64,000 nucleotides of DNA from Streptomyces aureocirculatus (GTDB lineage: Bacteria; Actinomycetota; Actinomycetes; Streptomycetales; Streptomycetaceae), in the NCBI RefSeq assembly GCF_000720475.1, contig NZ_JOAP01000007.1, positions 186,001-250,000 on the forward strand. The letters are read 5' to 3'. Position numbers and translations under genes: made by a program. Below the pieces are notes generated by a model. That model was not told the origin of the DNA. It saw only the letters and a list, made by a program, of their open reading frames with translations, and did no database searches. Shown here one piece after another: positions 34,843 to 43,261 of this stretch; the stretch's first letter is position 1; each line of letters begins with the position of its first letter.

Positions 34843-36306
34843 TCACCGGGTGGCGGCCCGCTGCTTGCGGGCCGCCATCCACGCGTAGAGGAGCACGCCC
34901 ACGAAGAGGAAGAGGACGCCCTGGTAGACCGCCGCGTACCCGGCGCCCGCGACGAGCCACATCGAGAAGCCGAACGCGAGCGCGGCGAGCACCGAGTCAC
35001 GCACGAGGCGGCCCCGGTCCACGCGCTCGCCCTGGCCGGAGGCGAGGAAGTAGATCTGCGCGGCGGTGGCGAGCAGATACGGCACGGTGGCGGTGAACGT
35101 CGTCACGAGAACGAGGACTTCGAAGACGCCCGCGGAGCCCGCCGTGTAGTTGTAGACGGTGAGCAGCGAGGCGAGGACCACCGTGACCAGGACGCCGACG
35201 GTGGGCACACCGCGCCGCTTCTTGGCGAACGCGCTCGGGAACAGACCGTCACGGGCGGCGGCGTACGGGGCCTGGGCGCTCAGCAGCGTCCAGCCGTTGA
35301 GCGCGCCGACCATGGAGACGAGCGCGGCGACCGCCACGGCCGTGCCGCCCCAGGACCCGCCGAACATCGCGTTCACCGCGTCCGAGAACGGCGCCGTGGA
35401 GTCGACGAGCTTGTCGTGCGCGACGGTGCCGAAGACGGCCAGGGTGCCGAGCAGATAGACGAGGGCCGCGCCGAGGGTGCCGAGGACGGTGGCGCGTCCG
35501 ACGTTGCGCCGCGGGTCGCGCACCTCGCCCGCGCTGACGGCGGCGGACTCCACGCCCAGGTAGGAGAAGAGCAGGATGGCGGCGGACGCGGACACGGCCC
35601 CGACGGGGCTCTCGTCGCTCGCCCGGAACGGCCCCATGTTGCCGCTGTCGAAGAAGAGGAGCCCTCCGAAGGCGACGAGCAGCAGCGGCAGGAACTTCAG
35701 GACGGTGGCGACGAGTTGGACGGCGCCGACGTAGCGCGTACCGGCCAGGTTGGCGAGGGCGGGCAGGAGTTGCAGGGTGAGCGCGGCGAGGCAGGCGGTC
35801 CACCGGTGGTCGGCCACGGGTATCAGTACGTCGAGGTAGCCCACGGCGGCGACGGCGAGGGCCGCGTTCGACACCCAGGTGGTGATCCAGTACGACCAGG
35901 CGGCGAGGAAGCCCGCGAAGTCGCCGAACGCGGCGCGCGCGTACACATACGGTCCGCCGGTGCGCGGGTCGCGGTGCGCGAGCCGCCCGAAGACGAGGGC
36001 GAGCGCGACGGCGCCCGCCGTCAGGACGGCGAACGCGACCAGGCTGATGGTGCCGAACGGCGCGACGGAGGCGGGCAGCAGGAAGATGCCGCCGCCGATG
36101 ATGTTGCCCATGACCAGGCAGGTGGCGACGGGAAGCCCGAAGCGCCGTGCGTGCCTGCTGTCGTCACCGGCACCGGCACCAGCACCAGCACCGTCATCGG
36201 CACCGGTGCGCGGGGTCGGACCGGACTTCGGGAATTCGGGGGAACCCGGGGATTCTCCCTGGTGGGGGGCCGGAGCCGACGGGGAAACGGTTCCGGTGTC
36301 GTGCAT
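34843..36306 (-). CDS. APC-superfamily amino acid permease
   Basis: 487 aa, about 12 helices. The family helix-1 break appears in VMGNIIGGGIFLLPASVAPF and helix 6 in ILLFSYLGVESAAVSAGEVR. Similar to the basic amino acid/polyamine antiporter branch (AdiC/ArcD-like) but the substrate is not certain. The ~55-residue soluble N-terminus is Pro/Gly/Ala-rich. ATG at 36306 with GAGAGG 11 nt upstream. Confidence 0.88.
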   Translation of the reverse strand: MHDTGTVSPSAPAPHQGESPGSPEFPKSGPTPRTGADDGAGAGAGAGDDSRHARRFGLPVATCLVMGNIIGGGIFLLPASVAPFGTISLVAFAVLTAGAVALALVFGRLAHRDPRTGGPYVYARAAFGDFAGFLAAWSYWITTWVSNAALAVAAVGYLDVLIPVADHRWTACLAALTLQLLPALANLAGTRYVGAVQLVATVLKFLPLLLVAFGGLLFFDSGNMGPFRASDESPVGAVSASAAILLFSYLGVESAAVSAGEVRDPRRNVGRATVLGTLGAALVYLLGTLAVFGTVAHDKLVDSTAPFSDAVNAMFGGSWGGTAVAVAALVSMVGALNGWTLLSAQAPYAAARDGLFPSAFAKKRRGVPTVGVLVTVVLASLLTVYNYTAGSAGVFEVLVLVTTFTATVPYLLATAAQIYFLASGQGERVDRGRLVRDSVLAALAFGFSMWLVAGAGYAAVYQGVLFLFVGVLLYAWMAARKQRAATR

Positions 36307-36394
36307 GGGGTGGTGCGCCTCTCGTCGTGCCGTACGCGCGCCCGGGATCGCCGAGCGCACGGCCATGGTCGGGCACGGCCCACGCTGCGCAAAA

Positions 36395-38755
36395 TCAGTG
36401 TGTTTTGTCCGGTGCGGCGTGGTCGGCGGCCGTAAAAGCTGTCGGGCGGCCACTGTCCGGGCGGCGAATGTCCGCGGGGGCGGCGGGTGCCACGGCGGCG
36501 GGTGTGGCGGGCGCTGCGGGAGCGGCCGGGGCTGCGGGAGCCGCCGGGGCTGCCGGACCCGCCGGGGCTGCCGGACCCGCCGGGGCTGCGGGAGCGGCCG
36601 GGGCTGCGGGAGCGGCCGGGGCTGCGGGAGCCGCGGCGGGAACGGGCGTGCGCCCGTGCTCCTCCTCCCGCCAGCGGCGCAGCACGGCGTGCACCGCCTC
36701 CGCGCCGACGAGTTCACCGCCGTCCTCGACGGCCGGGGACAGCGCGAGCGGTGCGAGCAGGAACGGCCGGGACTGGGCGCCGCCGAGGCCGCCGTGCGAG
36801 CCGATCTGCTCCTCGAAGGCGAGGACTTCCCCGTCCTGCGGGTCGTACCAGGAGTTGACCATGATGTCGGCCGTGTGCGGGAAGGAGTCGGTGCGCCGCA
36901 CGGCGTCGGCGGCGCCGGGCCCGAAGTCGGCGAGGGGCCCCAGGTCCTCGGGGCCCGCGAGGTCGCCGTCCAGACGGATCTCGGCGCCCCGTGCCCCGAG
37001 CACGAGCGCCCCGTGCTCCGCGCTGCGTACGAGCAGGAAACCGATGCCCGGGTGGTTGGCGAGGGTCGCCAGGAGCGCCGGGTGGCGGCGGTCGATCTCC
37101 TCGCGGTTCATGCGGTGCGGCACGTCGGGGAAGGACACCAGGCCGAGGTTGCCCGACGCCAGGACGACGGGTTCCGCGTGCCGCCGCGGATGGTGCTCGC
37201 CCGCGCCCTCCTCGACGGGCCTGCGCAGCGCGGCCCGCACGGCCGAACGGGCCTCGGCGCCGCTGTGGGTGCGCCCGGCGCGACGGGGCACCGGCAGCCC
37301 GGAGCCCGCGCGCACCAGGTCGGCCAGGGTGAGGCCGTAGCGGGCGCGGAAGGTCTCGCCGGGGCTCTGGCCGTGGTCGGACAGCAGCACGATGCGGTAC
37401 GGCCGGGGCGCGTGGTCGGCGACCTGCTCGATCAGGGCGAGGGACCGGTCCAGGCGGCGCAGGACCTTCCGCGCGTCGCCGCTCGTGGGCCCCGAGTGGT
37501 GGGCGACCTCGTCGTAGGCGACCAGGTCGGCGTAGACGGCGGCGCGCCCGGCGAGCATGTCCCCTATGACGGCGGCGACCACGACGTCGCGCTCCACGAC
37601 GGTGGCGAAGGCGCGGATGAAGGGGTAGAGGCCGCCGCGGCGGACGCGCGGGCGGCGCCGGCGAAGGCGGGCCCGGGTCGACTCGGCGATCTCACGGCCG
37701 ACCTCGGCGACGAAGGACAGGGCGGTGCGGACGGCGTTGGCGGGGTCGGAGAAATAGGCGAAGTAACCGGCGCGGGAGCGGTTCTTCCGGCCGCGCCTCG
37801 CGGCCACCGACAGGACGAGGGCCAACTGGTCGGCGCCCCCGCCGAACAGGTTGCCGCGGCTCGCGCCGCCGTCGGCGAGCAGGCCGGGGTCACCGGTGCG
37901 GGCGACGGCGCGGCGCTCCAGTTCGGCGGCGGAGGCGGGCCGGTTGGAGACCATGACCTCGCCGGTGTCCTTCTCGTACCAGCGGAAGGCGGGGACGTCG
38001 TGGTTGCTGCCGTGCAGGATGGCGAGCTGGCTGGCACCGGTCTGGCTCGACCAGTCGGTGCGCCAGGGGACGAGACGGTGGGTGGGTACGGGACCTGACC
38101 CGCCCCCGGACCCGGGTGCCGCCCCGAGCCAGCGGGCGACGGTTGGCATGACCCCCTCGCCCACGGCGTCGGCAAGTACCTCGTGTCCGACGCCGTCGAG
38201 CTGGAGGAACAGGATGCCCGGGGTGCTCGGGCCGTACGGTCCTTCGGCGCGGCGGCGTCTGCGGTCGGCGAGGCGGTACAGGCGGCGGCGGTAGGCGTCG
38301 TCGTCGCGGACGGCGAGGGCCCCGCCGGTCGCCGACGCGACGGCCGACATCACGGCCGCGACGACCACCGCGGTCTCGGCGTTGGCGTCGCCGCGGCCGT
38401 CCGGGATGAGGCGCAGGGCGAGCAGCAGCACGGAGCCGTTCAGGAAGAACGTGAGCAGGCCGAGGACCAGGGCGGGTACGAGGAGCAGCGCGCGTACGAG
38501 GAGCGGCCACACCAGGGCCGAGAGGAGGCCGAAGGCGCCGGCGCCGAGGGCCGCGGTGACCGCGATGCGGGTGGCGCTGTCACCGTCGTCCGACTGGAGC
38601 TTGAAGTCCGGCAGGAGGCCGGCGAGCACGAGCATCGTGAGCGTGCTGACCGCCCACACGGCGACGATCCGCCACGCGGTGCGGCCCACTGTCCGCCATG
38701 CCGTGCGGCCCGCCCGCCACCTTCGCCCGTCCCGCACCGCACCCAACCGCCTCAC
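36395..38755 (-). CDS. holin-like membrane domain fused to an alkaline-phosphatase-superfamily phosphodiesterase
   Basis: 786 aa. Residues ~20-170 contain four hydrophobic helices of the phage-holin-4 type (TLTMLVLAGLLPDFKL, GAFGLLSALVWPLLVRALLL, LGLLTFFLNGSVLLLALRLI). Residues ~195-690 form a phosphodiesterase/alkaline-phosphatase fold: ILFLQLDGVGHEVLAD (metal Asp), nucleophile-like QTGASQLAILHGSNH, AYDEVAHHSG, LLSDHGQSPGETF. The C-terminus is ~60 residues of (Ala-Ala-Pro) repeats. It is a membrane-bound phosphohydrolase of unknown substrate, possibly phospholipid or teichoic-acid related. GTG at 38755 is the best start but lacks a strong ribosome site. Confidence 0.8.
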   Translation of the reverse strand: MRRLGAVRDGRRWRAGRTAWRTVGRTAWRIVAVWAVSTLTMLVLAGLLPDFKLQSDDGDSATRIAVTAALGAGAFGLLSALVWPLLVRALLLVPALVLGLLTFFLNGSVLLLALRLIPDGRGDANAETAVVVAAVMSAVASATGGALAVRDDDAYRRRLYRLADRRRRRAEGPYGPSTPGILFLQLDGVGHEVLADAVGEGVMPTVARWLGAAPGSGGGSGPVPTHRLVPWRTDWSSQTGASQLAILHGSNHDVPAFRWYEKDTGEVMVSNRPASAAELERRAVARTGDPGLLADGGASRGNLFGGGADQLALVLSVAARRGRKNRSRAGYFAYFSDPANAVRTALSFVAEVGREIAESTRARLRRRRPRVRRGGLYPFIRAFATVVERDVVVAAVIGDMLAGRAAVYADLVAYDEVAHHSGPTSGDARKVLRRLDRSLALIEQVADHAPRPYRIVLLSDHGQSPGETFRARYGLTLADLVRAGSGLPVPRRAGRTHSGAEARSAVRAALRRPVEEGAGEHHPRRHAEPVVLASGNLGLVSFPDVPHRMNREEIDRRHPALLATLANHPGIGFLLVRSAEHGALVLGARGAEIRLDGDLAGPEDLGPLADFGPGAADAVRRTDSFPHTADIMVNSWYDPQDGEVLAFEEQIGSHGGLGGAQSRPFLLAPLALSPAVEDGGELVGAEAVHAVLRRWREEEHGRTPVPAAAPAAPAAPAAPAAPAAPAGPAAPAGPAAPAAPAAPAAPAAPATPAAVAPAAPADIRRPDSGRPTAFTAADHAAPDKTH
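36478..36650. repeat. GC-rich repeat encoding the Ala-Pro tail
   Basis: Irregular tandem 9/15/18-bp units (ccggggctgcgggag and ccggggctgccggac types) that encode APAAP-type repeats at the phosphodiesterase C-terminus. All periods are multiples of three. Confidence 0.85.
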
Positions 38756-38859
38756 GCCTGTCGACCTGGCCCTCAGCGTGCCACAGGCCGCGGGCCCGCC
38801 GTGGACGGGAACCGCCCGGGGCGACGGGCGCGTGGGGGTTCGGCGCGGAGCGGCCGGGG

Positions 38860-39288
38860 TCAGCAGCCGTCGTACCCGGCGGTCGGCATGGAGAGGCGCC
38901 GGTGCACGCGCGCCTTCATATGGGCGTCGTACGCCGGTTCGGCCAGCCCCGCGGTCTCGACCCGCACCCCCCGCCGCGCGCACTCCGCGGTGAACTCCTC
39001 GGGTGACCGCAGCGCCCGCTCAAGGACCCGTCGGCACGGCACCACGAAGAGGTCGACGAGTCCGGCGTCCACGTCGTTCCACAGGACGGCGTGGTCGCTG
39101 CGCAGGCGGTGGACGACCAACTCGCGCGTCACCACATACCCCTGGTCCGCGGCCCACCGCGCACACATGGCGTGCTGGCTGCGCGAGTCCACGAGGAAGG
39201 GGTCGGCGTCCAGCTCCTCCAGGGGCGTGAGGCTGGCGATCGCCGCGACCCGCACCGCGCGCGCGGTGGCTGTGCCCGCATGTCCCAT
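38860..39288 (-). CDS. small serine-recombinase-like protein lacking the catalytic serine
   Basis: 142 aa. The sequence follows the N-terminal fold of serine recombinases: RVAAIASLTPLEELDADP in place of the YARVS strand, then SRSQHAMCARWAADQGYVVT, DVDAGLVDLFVVPCRRVLER and RRGVRVETAG. The catalytic Ser of the first strand is absent, and there is no DNA-binding C-terminus, so it is probably not an active recombinase. ATG at 39288 with GAGGGGGA upstream. Divergent from the MBL-DedA pair. It could instead be an unrelated small protein with similar folding pattern. Confidence 0.6.
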   Translation of the reverse strand: MGHAGTATARAVRVAAIASLTPLEELDADPFLVDSRSQHAMCARWAADQGYVVTRELVVHRLRSDHAVLWNDVDAGLVDLFVVPCRRVLERALRSPEEFTAECARRGVRVETAGLAEPAYDAHMKARVHRRLSMPTAGYDGC

Positions 39289-39387
39289 GACGTCCCCCTC
39301 ACCTCCGGCGTCGGCCCGCCCCGGGTGCCGGCCGTCGACACTACTCCTGGCCGTAGGCTCGGAGACAGTCACACGAAGGAGGAACGG

Positions 39388-40188
39388 GTGCAACCGGACG
39401 TCACGGTCACCTGGTGGGGGCACGCCACCTGCACGGTCGAGGACTCGGGCATCCGTGTACTGACCGATCCGCTGTTCGTGCGCCGGCTCGCGCACCTGCG
39501 CCGCCGCCGGGGCGCGCTCCCGCCGGCGCGGGCGGCCGCCGCGGACGTCGTCCTCCTCTCGCATCTGCACGCCGACCATCTGCACGTGCCCTCCCTGGCC
39601 CGCGTCGCCCCCGGCACCCGCGTCCTGGTCCCGCGCGGCGCTCCCCGCTCGGTACGGGGCCTGCGCAGGCTGTCCCACCTGCGGTTCACGGAGGTAGCGC
39701 CCGGCGACGAGGTGGCGGTGGGCGACGGCTCCGGCGGTGGCGGCAGTGTGGTCGTACGCGTCGTACCTGCCCTGCACGACGGCCGCCGCCTGCCGATCGG
39801 CCCGCACCGCTCCCCCGCCCTCGGCTATGTCGTCGAGGGCCGGGCCCGTACGTACTTCGCCGGGGACACCGGGCTCTTCGACTCGATGGCCGCGGAGGTC
39901 GGGGACGTGGACGTGGCGCTGCTGCCGGTCGGCGGCTGGGGCCCCTGCCTCGGCCACGGCCACCTCGACCCGGCCCGCGCCGCCGAGGCCCTGGCCAGGC
40001 TCGCGCCGCGCGGCGCGGTCCCGGTGCACTACGGGACGTACTGGCCGATCGGCATGGACGCGGTGCGGCCGCACGAATTCCACGGCCCGGGCGAGGAGTT
40101 CGTACGGCAGGCCGCCCGCCGCGCCCCGGACGTCGCCGTGCACCTGCTCGGGCACGGCGAGTCGGTGCGCCCCGAGGCAACGAGATGA
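39388..40188 (+). CDS. metallo-beta-lactamase-fold hydrolase
   Basis: 266 aa, full MBL fold of the UlaG/lipase-like type. The metal motif HxHxDH is in VVLLSHLHADHLHVPSLARV; TYFAGDTGLFDS supplies the bridging Asp and GHGHLDP further ligands. TVTWWGHATCTVEDSG at the start is typical. GTG at 39388 has AAGGAGG 7 nt upstream. It overlaps the DedA gene by ATGA, so the two are co-translated. Confidence 0.93.
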   Translation: MQPDVTVTWWGHATCTVEDSGIRVLTDPLFVRRLAHLRRRRGALPPARAAAADVVLLSHLHADHLHVPSLARVAPGTRVLVPRGAPRSVRGLRRLSHLRFTEVAPGDEVAVGDGSGGGGSVVVRVVPALHDGRRLPIGPHRSPALGYVVEGRARTYFAGDTGLFDSMAAEVGDVDVALLPVGGWGPCLGHGHLDPARAAEALARLAPRGAVPVHYGTYWPIGMDAVRPHEFHGPGEEFVRQAARRAPDVAVHLLGHGESVRPEATR

Positions 40189-40820
40189 TCCTCACCGCGG
40201 CGGCGCAGGTGACGCCGGAGTCCACACAGCAGGCGGTGGCCTATCCGTCGTTGTTCCTGCTCGTGGTGGTCGGCGCGCTCGTGCCCGTGGTGCCGACCGG
40301 TGCCCTGGTGAGCTCGGCGGCCGTGGTGGCCCTGCACCGGACCGACACCTCGCCGTTCGCGCTGCTCATCGTGTTCGGCGTGGCCTCGCTCGCCGCGTTC
40401 GCCGGTGACATGGGTCTGTACTGGCTCGGGCGGCGCGGCATGCGCTCCAGGAACGGTTCGCGCTGGCTGGCGGCCATCCGCGACCGCGCCCCCGAGGAAC
40501 GTCTGCGGCAGGCCCAGGACAAGCTCGACGACCACGGCGTGCTCGTCCTCGTCCTGTCCCGCCTCGTCCCCGCGGGCCGGCTCCCGGTCATGCTGGCGTG
40601 CCTCCTCGCGCAGATGCCGGTACGCCGCTTCGCCCGCGGCAACCTCCCCGCCTGCCTCGCCTGGGCGGTGACGTACCAGCTCATCGGCATCCTGGGCGGC
40701 TCCCTGTTCCCGGAACCCTGGCAGGGCGTGGCCCTGGCGGTGGGCCTGACGGTCGTCATCAGCGTCGCCCCGACACTGTGGAGACACCTGCGGAGCCAAA
40801 AAAGCCCGTCCGGCGCTTGA
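40185..40820 (+). CDS. DedA-family membrane protein
   Basis: 211 aa, SNARE-associated/DedA type (PF09335). Helices include FLLVVVGALVPVVPTGALVS; the conserved re-entrant arginine/glycine segment is LVLSRLVPAGRLPVMLACLL. DedA proteins flip phospholipid or undecaprenyl-phosphate carriers. Its last five codons and TGA lie inside a dispersed Streptomyces repeat, so the C-terminal KSPSGA is repeat-derived. Confidence 0.9.
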   Translation: MILTAAAQVTPESTQQAVAYPSLFLLVVVGALVPVVPTGALVSSAAVVALHRTDTSPFALLIVFGVASLAAFAGDMGLYWLGRRGMRSRNGSRWLAAIRDRAPEERLRQAQDKLDDHGVLVLVLSRLVPAGRLPVMLACLLAQMPVRRFARGNLPACLAWAVTYQLIGILGGSLFPEPWQGVALAVGLTVVISVAPTLWRHLRSQKSPSGA

Positions 40821-40879
40821 GGACGAGCGCGCAAGCGCAATAAGCCCGTCCGGCGTTTGAGGACGAGCGCGCAAGCGCG
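40803..40879 (+). repeat. two direct copies of a dispersed intergenic repeat
   Basis: Copies start at 40803 and 40843 (period 40), each agcccgtccggcgYttgagg followed by acgagcgcgcaagcgc. The first contains the stop codon of DedA. The same core occurs inverted at 4545-4569. Confidence 0.9.
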
Positions 40880-40887
40880 ACAGAACC

Positions 40888-42117
40888 TCAGCCCCCGTCT
40901 GCGTGGAGTTCGTCCAAGGCCGAACCGAACTCTGCCAAAGCCCGTTCCACCTGCGGGAGCCCCAGCGGGTCGGCGGCGTCCAGCGCGGCGAGGCGGCACC
41001 ACGGGTCCGTACCGAGGAACGGCCCCGTGGACAGCCGTACGCGCAACGCGGCGATGTCGTCGCCGAAGCGGTGGCCGCCGGGCGCGGGCATGCCGAGGCG
41101 TTCCTGGAGGTGGTCCTCGAGCTCCTGTGCGTCGGTGGCGCCGCGCGCGGCGAGAGCGGACCGCAAGGGCCCCAGGTCGGCGTACAGATGGCGGCCCGCT
41201 CGCGGCGGCCGTACGAGACCGCCCGCCGCGGTCACCCGCTCCCGCACCCCGGCGGCGAGGCGCGCGTGCAGTTGCACCGCCGCGGTGCGGCGGCCGGTGA
41301 CCTCGTCCGGTTCGGCGAGCACGTACGCGGCCGCGGCGGCGACCGGCGCGGTCGGTGTGGCGCCGAGCGCGGCGAGCACGTCGAGGACGCGGGCGCGCAG
41401 CGCCGTGGCGGGGCCGGTCGCCGGGAAGCGGGCGATCGCGGCGGGCAGTCCTGACGGCAGGAACGCGCCGGACAGGTCGCAGACGACGGTGACCTGTGCG
41501 GGGGCCATCTCGGCGGGGCCGACGAGCACGGTCTCGTGCGGCCGGTGCAGCGTGTCGCGCCAGGTCTCGTCGCTGACGACGTGCAGCCCCTCCGCGGCCG
41601 CGGCCTCGACGGCCTCGTGCACGACCTCCGGCGGCGGCACGGTGGCCGTGGGATCGTCGGCCACCGAGAGGACGAGCAGCCGCGGGGCGCCGCCCTCGGC
41701 GCGGACCCGGCGGACGGTTTCGAGCAGGGCGTACGGATCGGGCACGCCGCCGCACTCGGCGGGCGTCGGCACGTGGTACACGGACTTGCCGAGCAGCCGC
41801 ATCTGGGGTTCCCACCAGGCGGCGCAGGGGCGCGGCAGCAGGACGTCGCCGCCGACCGCCGCGGCGAGCGCGAGCAGCAGCGGCGCGGCGCCGGGTGCGG
41901 CGGCCACCTGTCCGGGTCCGGCGGGCAGGCCACGCCGGGACCAGTAGCCGCAGGCGGCGTCCAGGAGGCCGCGGTCGCCGCCGGGCGGCTGGGCGTCGAC
42001 CCGGCCGGCGGCGGAGGTCAGCACCTCGGACAGCTCCGGGAGTACCGGGAGGCCCGGCTCCGGCGGCGGCGGGCCGTACCGGACGGGGCCGCGGCCCTCG
42101 TGGTCCGTCCGCCGCAT
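40888..42117 (-). CDS. aminotransferase class I/II-fold protein without the PLP lysine
   Basis: 409 aa. The fold is a class I/II aminotransferase: AAPGAAPLLLALAAAVGG (PLP phosphate region), VVSDETWRDTLH with D183 in place, VVCDLSGAFLPSGLPAAIAR where the SxSK-lysine belongs, and ALRVRLSTGPF with the carboxylate Arg. But the Schiff-base position reads Ser-Gly, and the only lysine in the protein is K111. The NPTG asparagine is also Asp (SVADDPTATV). It is therefore likely a pseudoenzyme. ATG 42117 has GGAGGT 5 nt upstream. Confidence 0.8.
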   Translation of the reverse strand: MRRTDHEGRGPVRYGPPPPEPGLPVLPELSEVLTSAAGRVDAQPPGGDRGLLDAACGYWSRRGLPAGPGQVAAAPGAAPLLLALAAAVGGDVLLPRPCAAWWEPQMRLLGKSVYHVPTPAECGGVPDPYALLETVRRVRAEGGAPRLLVLSVADDPTATVPPPEVVHEAVEAAAAEGLHVVSDETWRDTLHRPHETVLVGPAEMAPAQVTVVCDLSGAFLPSGLPAAIARFPATGPATALRARVLDVLAALGATPTAPVAAAAAYVLAEPDEVTGRRTAAVQLHARLAAGVRERVTAAGGLVRPPRAGRHLYADLGPLRSALAARGATDAQELEDHLQERLGMPAPGGHRFGDDIAALRVRLSTGPFLGTDPWCRLAALDAADPLGLPQVERALAEFGSALDELHADGG

Positions 42118-42244
42118 GGGTACCTCCGTGCGCTTCCGTGGCCGTCCTGGTGCCGTCGGATGTCTGCGTACCCGCGGCGGCGCCGCCCGTATCCGGGTGG
42201 CCGGTGGTTCGACTGCCATCGACCTGCCCTCGACCTGCCCTCGG

Positions 42245-43177
42245 TCAGCGGCCGAACCGGCGGTCGCGGCGCAGCCGGTGCACGGCGGCGCCGAGGGCCA
42301 CGACGACGAGGAGTACGCCCGCGGCCAGGGCGGGCGTCGAGTCGCTGAAGCCGCCGGTGCGGCCCGCGTGGACACCGCGGGAGACGGCGGGGGCCGTATG
42401 GGTGGCGGTGTGGGCGGTACGGGTGACGGTGAATGTCGCCTTCCACTGGCCGTCGCCGTGGCAGGTGCCGTCGACGGCCCACTCCGACTCCGGGCCCACG
42501 GCGTTCGGTCCGCCGCCCTCGAAGGCCGAGGCGGCGGCGATGCGGGCCGTACCCCGGTACACGGTTCCGGCGCTCCCGGTTCCGGTCCCGGTCTCGGTCC
42601 CGGTCTCGGTCCCGGTCTCGGTCCCGGTCTCGGTCCCGGTCTCGGTCCCGGTCTCGGTCCGGGTCCCTGTGCCGGTCTCGGTCCGGGTCCCTGTGCCGGT
42701 CTCGGTCTCAGTCCAGGTGTCCGTCTCGGTCTCGGTCTCGGTCCAGGTGTCCGTCTCGGTTTCGGTCTCGGTCTCCGTACCGGTTCCGTACGAGGTGTCC
42801 GCCCCGTCCCCGGGAGTGGTCTCGTCGGCGGGCTCCAGGTCGTTCGCGGACGCCTTCCCGGGGCCGGGGACCCCCATCGGGTCGTTTTCACCGTTCCGGT
42901 TGTTCTGGTGGTGCTGCTGGTTCTGGTGGTGCGTGACGCGTTCGAGGCGGACGGTGCCCCGGTCGAAGGCCTGGGAGTGGCCGTCCATGGTGGCGGGCGC
43001 GTTGCCTCCGACGGCCGGGCAGGTGACCGCGACCGTGACGTGCTGCCCGGGGGAAGCGTGCCGGGGCGTCACCTCGGCGGTGGCGGAGTTCTCCGCGTAC
43101 GCGGGCGAGGTCGCGGCGAGGGCGCACAGAGCGGCCGTGGTGAGGGTCAGGGCGAAGTGCGGGACAGAAAAGCGCAT
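42245..43177 (-). CDS. secreted membrane-anchored protein with Thr-Glu/Thr-Gly repeats
   Basis: 310 aa. A Sec signal (residues 1-28, cleavage at AYA-EN) leads to a ~75-residue domain (ATAEVTPRHASPGQHVTVAV), a long repeat of TETETE, TDTWTE and TGTETG units (about 133-205), a second domain (VYRGTARIAAASAFEGG, WKATFTVTRTAHTATHT) and a C-terminal helix (TPALAAGVLLVVVALGAAVH) with an Arg-rich cytoplasmic end. There is no LPxTG/LAxTG. It probably projects a domain from the membrane through the wall. Function unknown. Confidence 0.8.
   Translation of the reverse strand: MRFSVPHFALTLTTAALCALAATSPAYAENSATAEVTPRHASPGQHVTVAVTCPAVGGNAPATMDGHSQAFDRGTVRLERVTHHQNQQHHQNNRNGENDPMGVPGPGKASANDLEPADETTPGDGADTSYGTGTETETETETDTWTETETETDTWTETETGTGTRTETGTGTRTETGTETGTETGTETGTETGTETGTGTGSAGTVYRGTARIAAASAFEGGGPNAVGPESEWAVDGTCHGDGQWKATFTVTRTAHTATHTAPAVSRGVHAGRTGGFSDSTPALAAGVLLVVVALGAAVHRLRRDRRFGR
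42575..42780. repeat. 12-bp-type tandem repeats encoding the Thr-rich stalk
   Basis: Runs of ggtctcggtccc and relatives (periods 12 and 18/30 bp) that encode TETG/TETD repeats. Divergence rises towards both ends. Confidence 0.85.
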
Positions 43178-43261
43178 GAGGCCATTCGAGCGTGGGCCCG
43201 CGTCATCCGCGCGGTGTGGCCTCCGGGCGGGTGAGCGGTCCGCCCCGCGCCCCGGGCGGGT

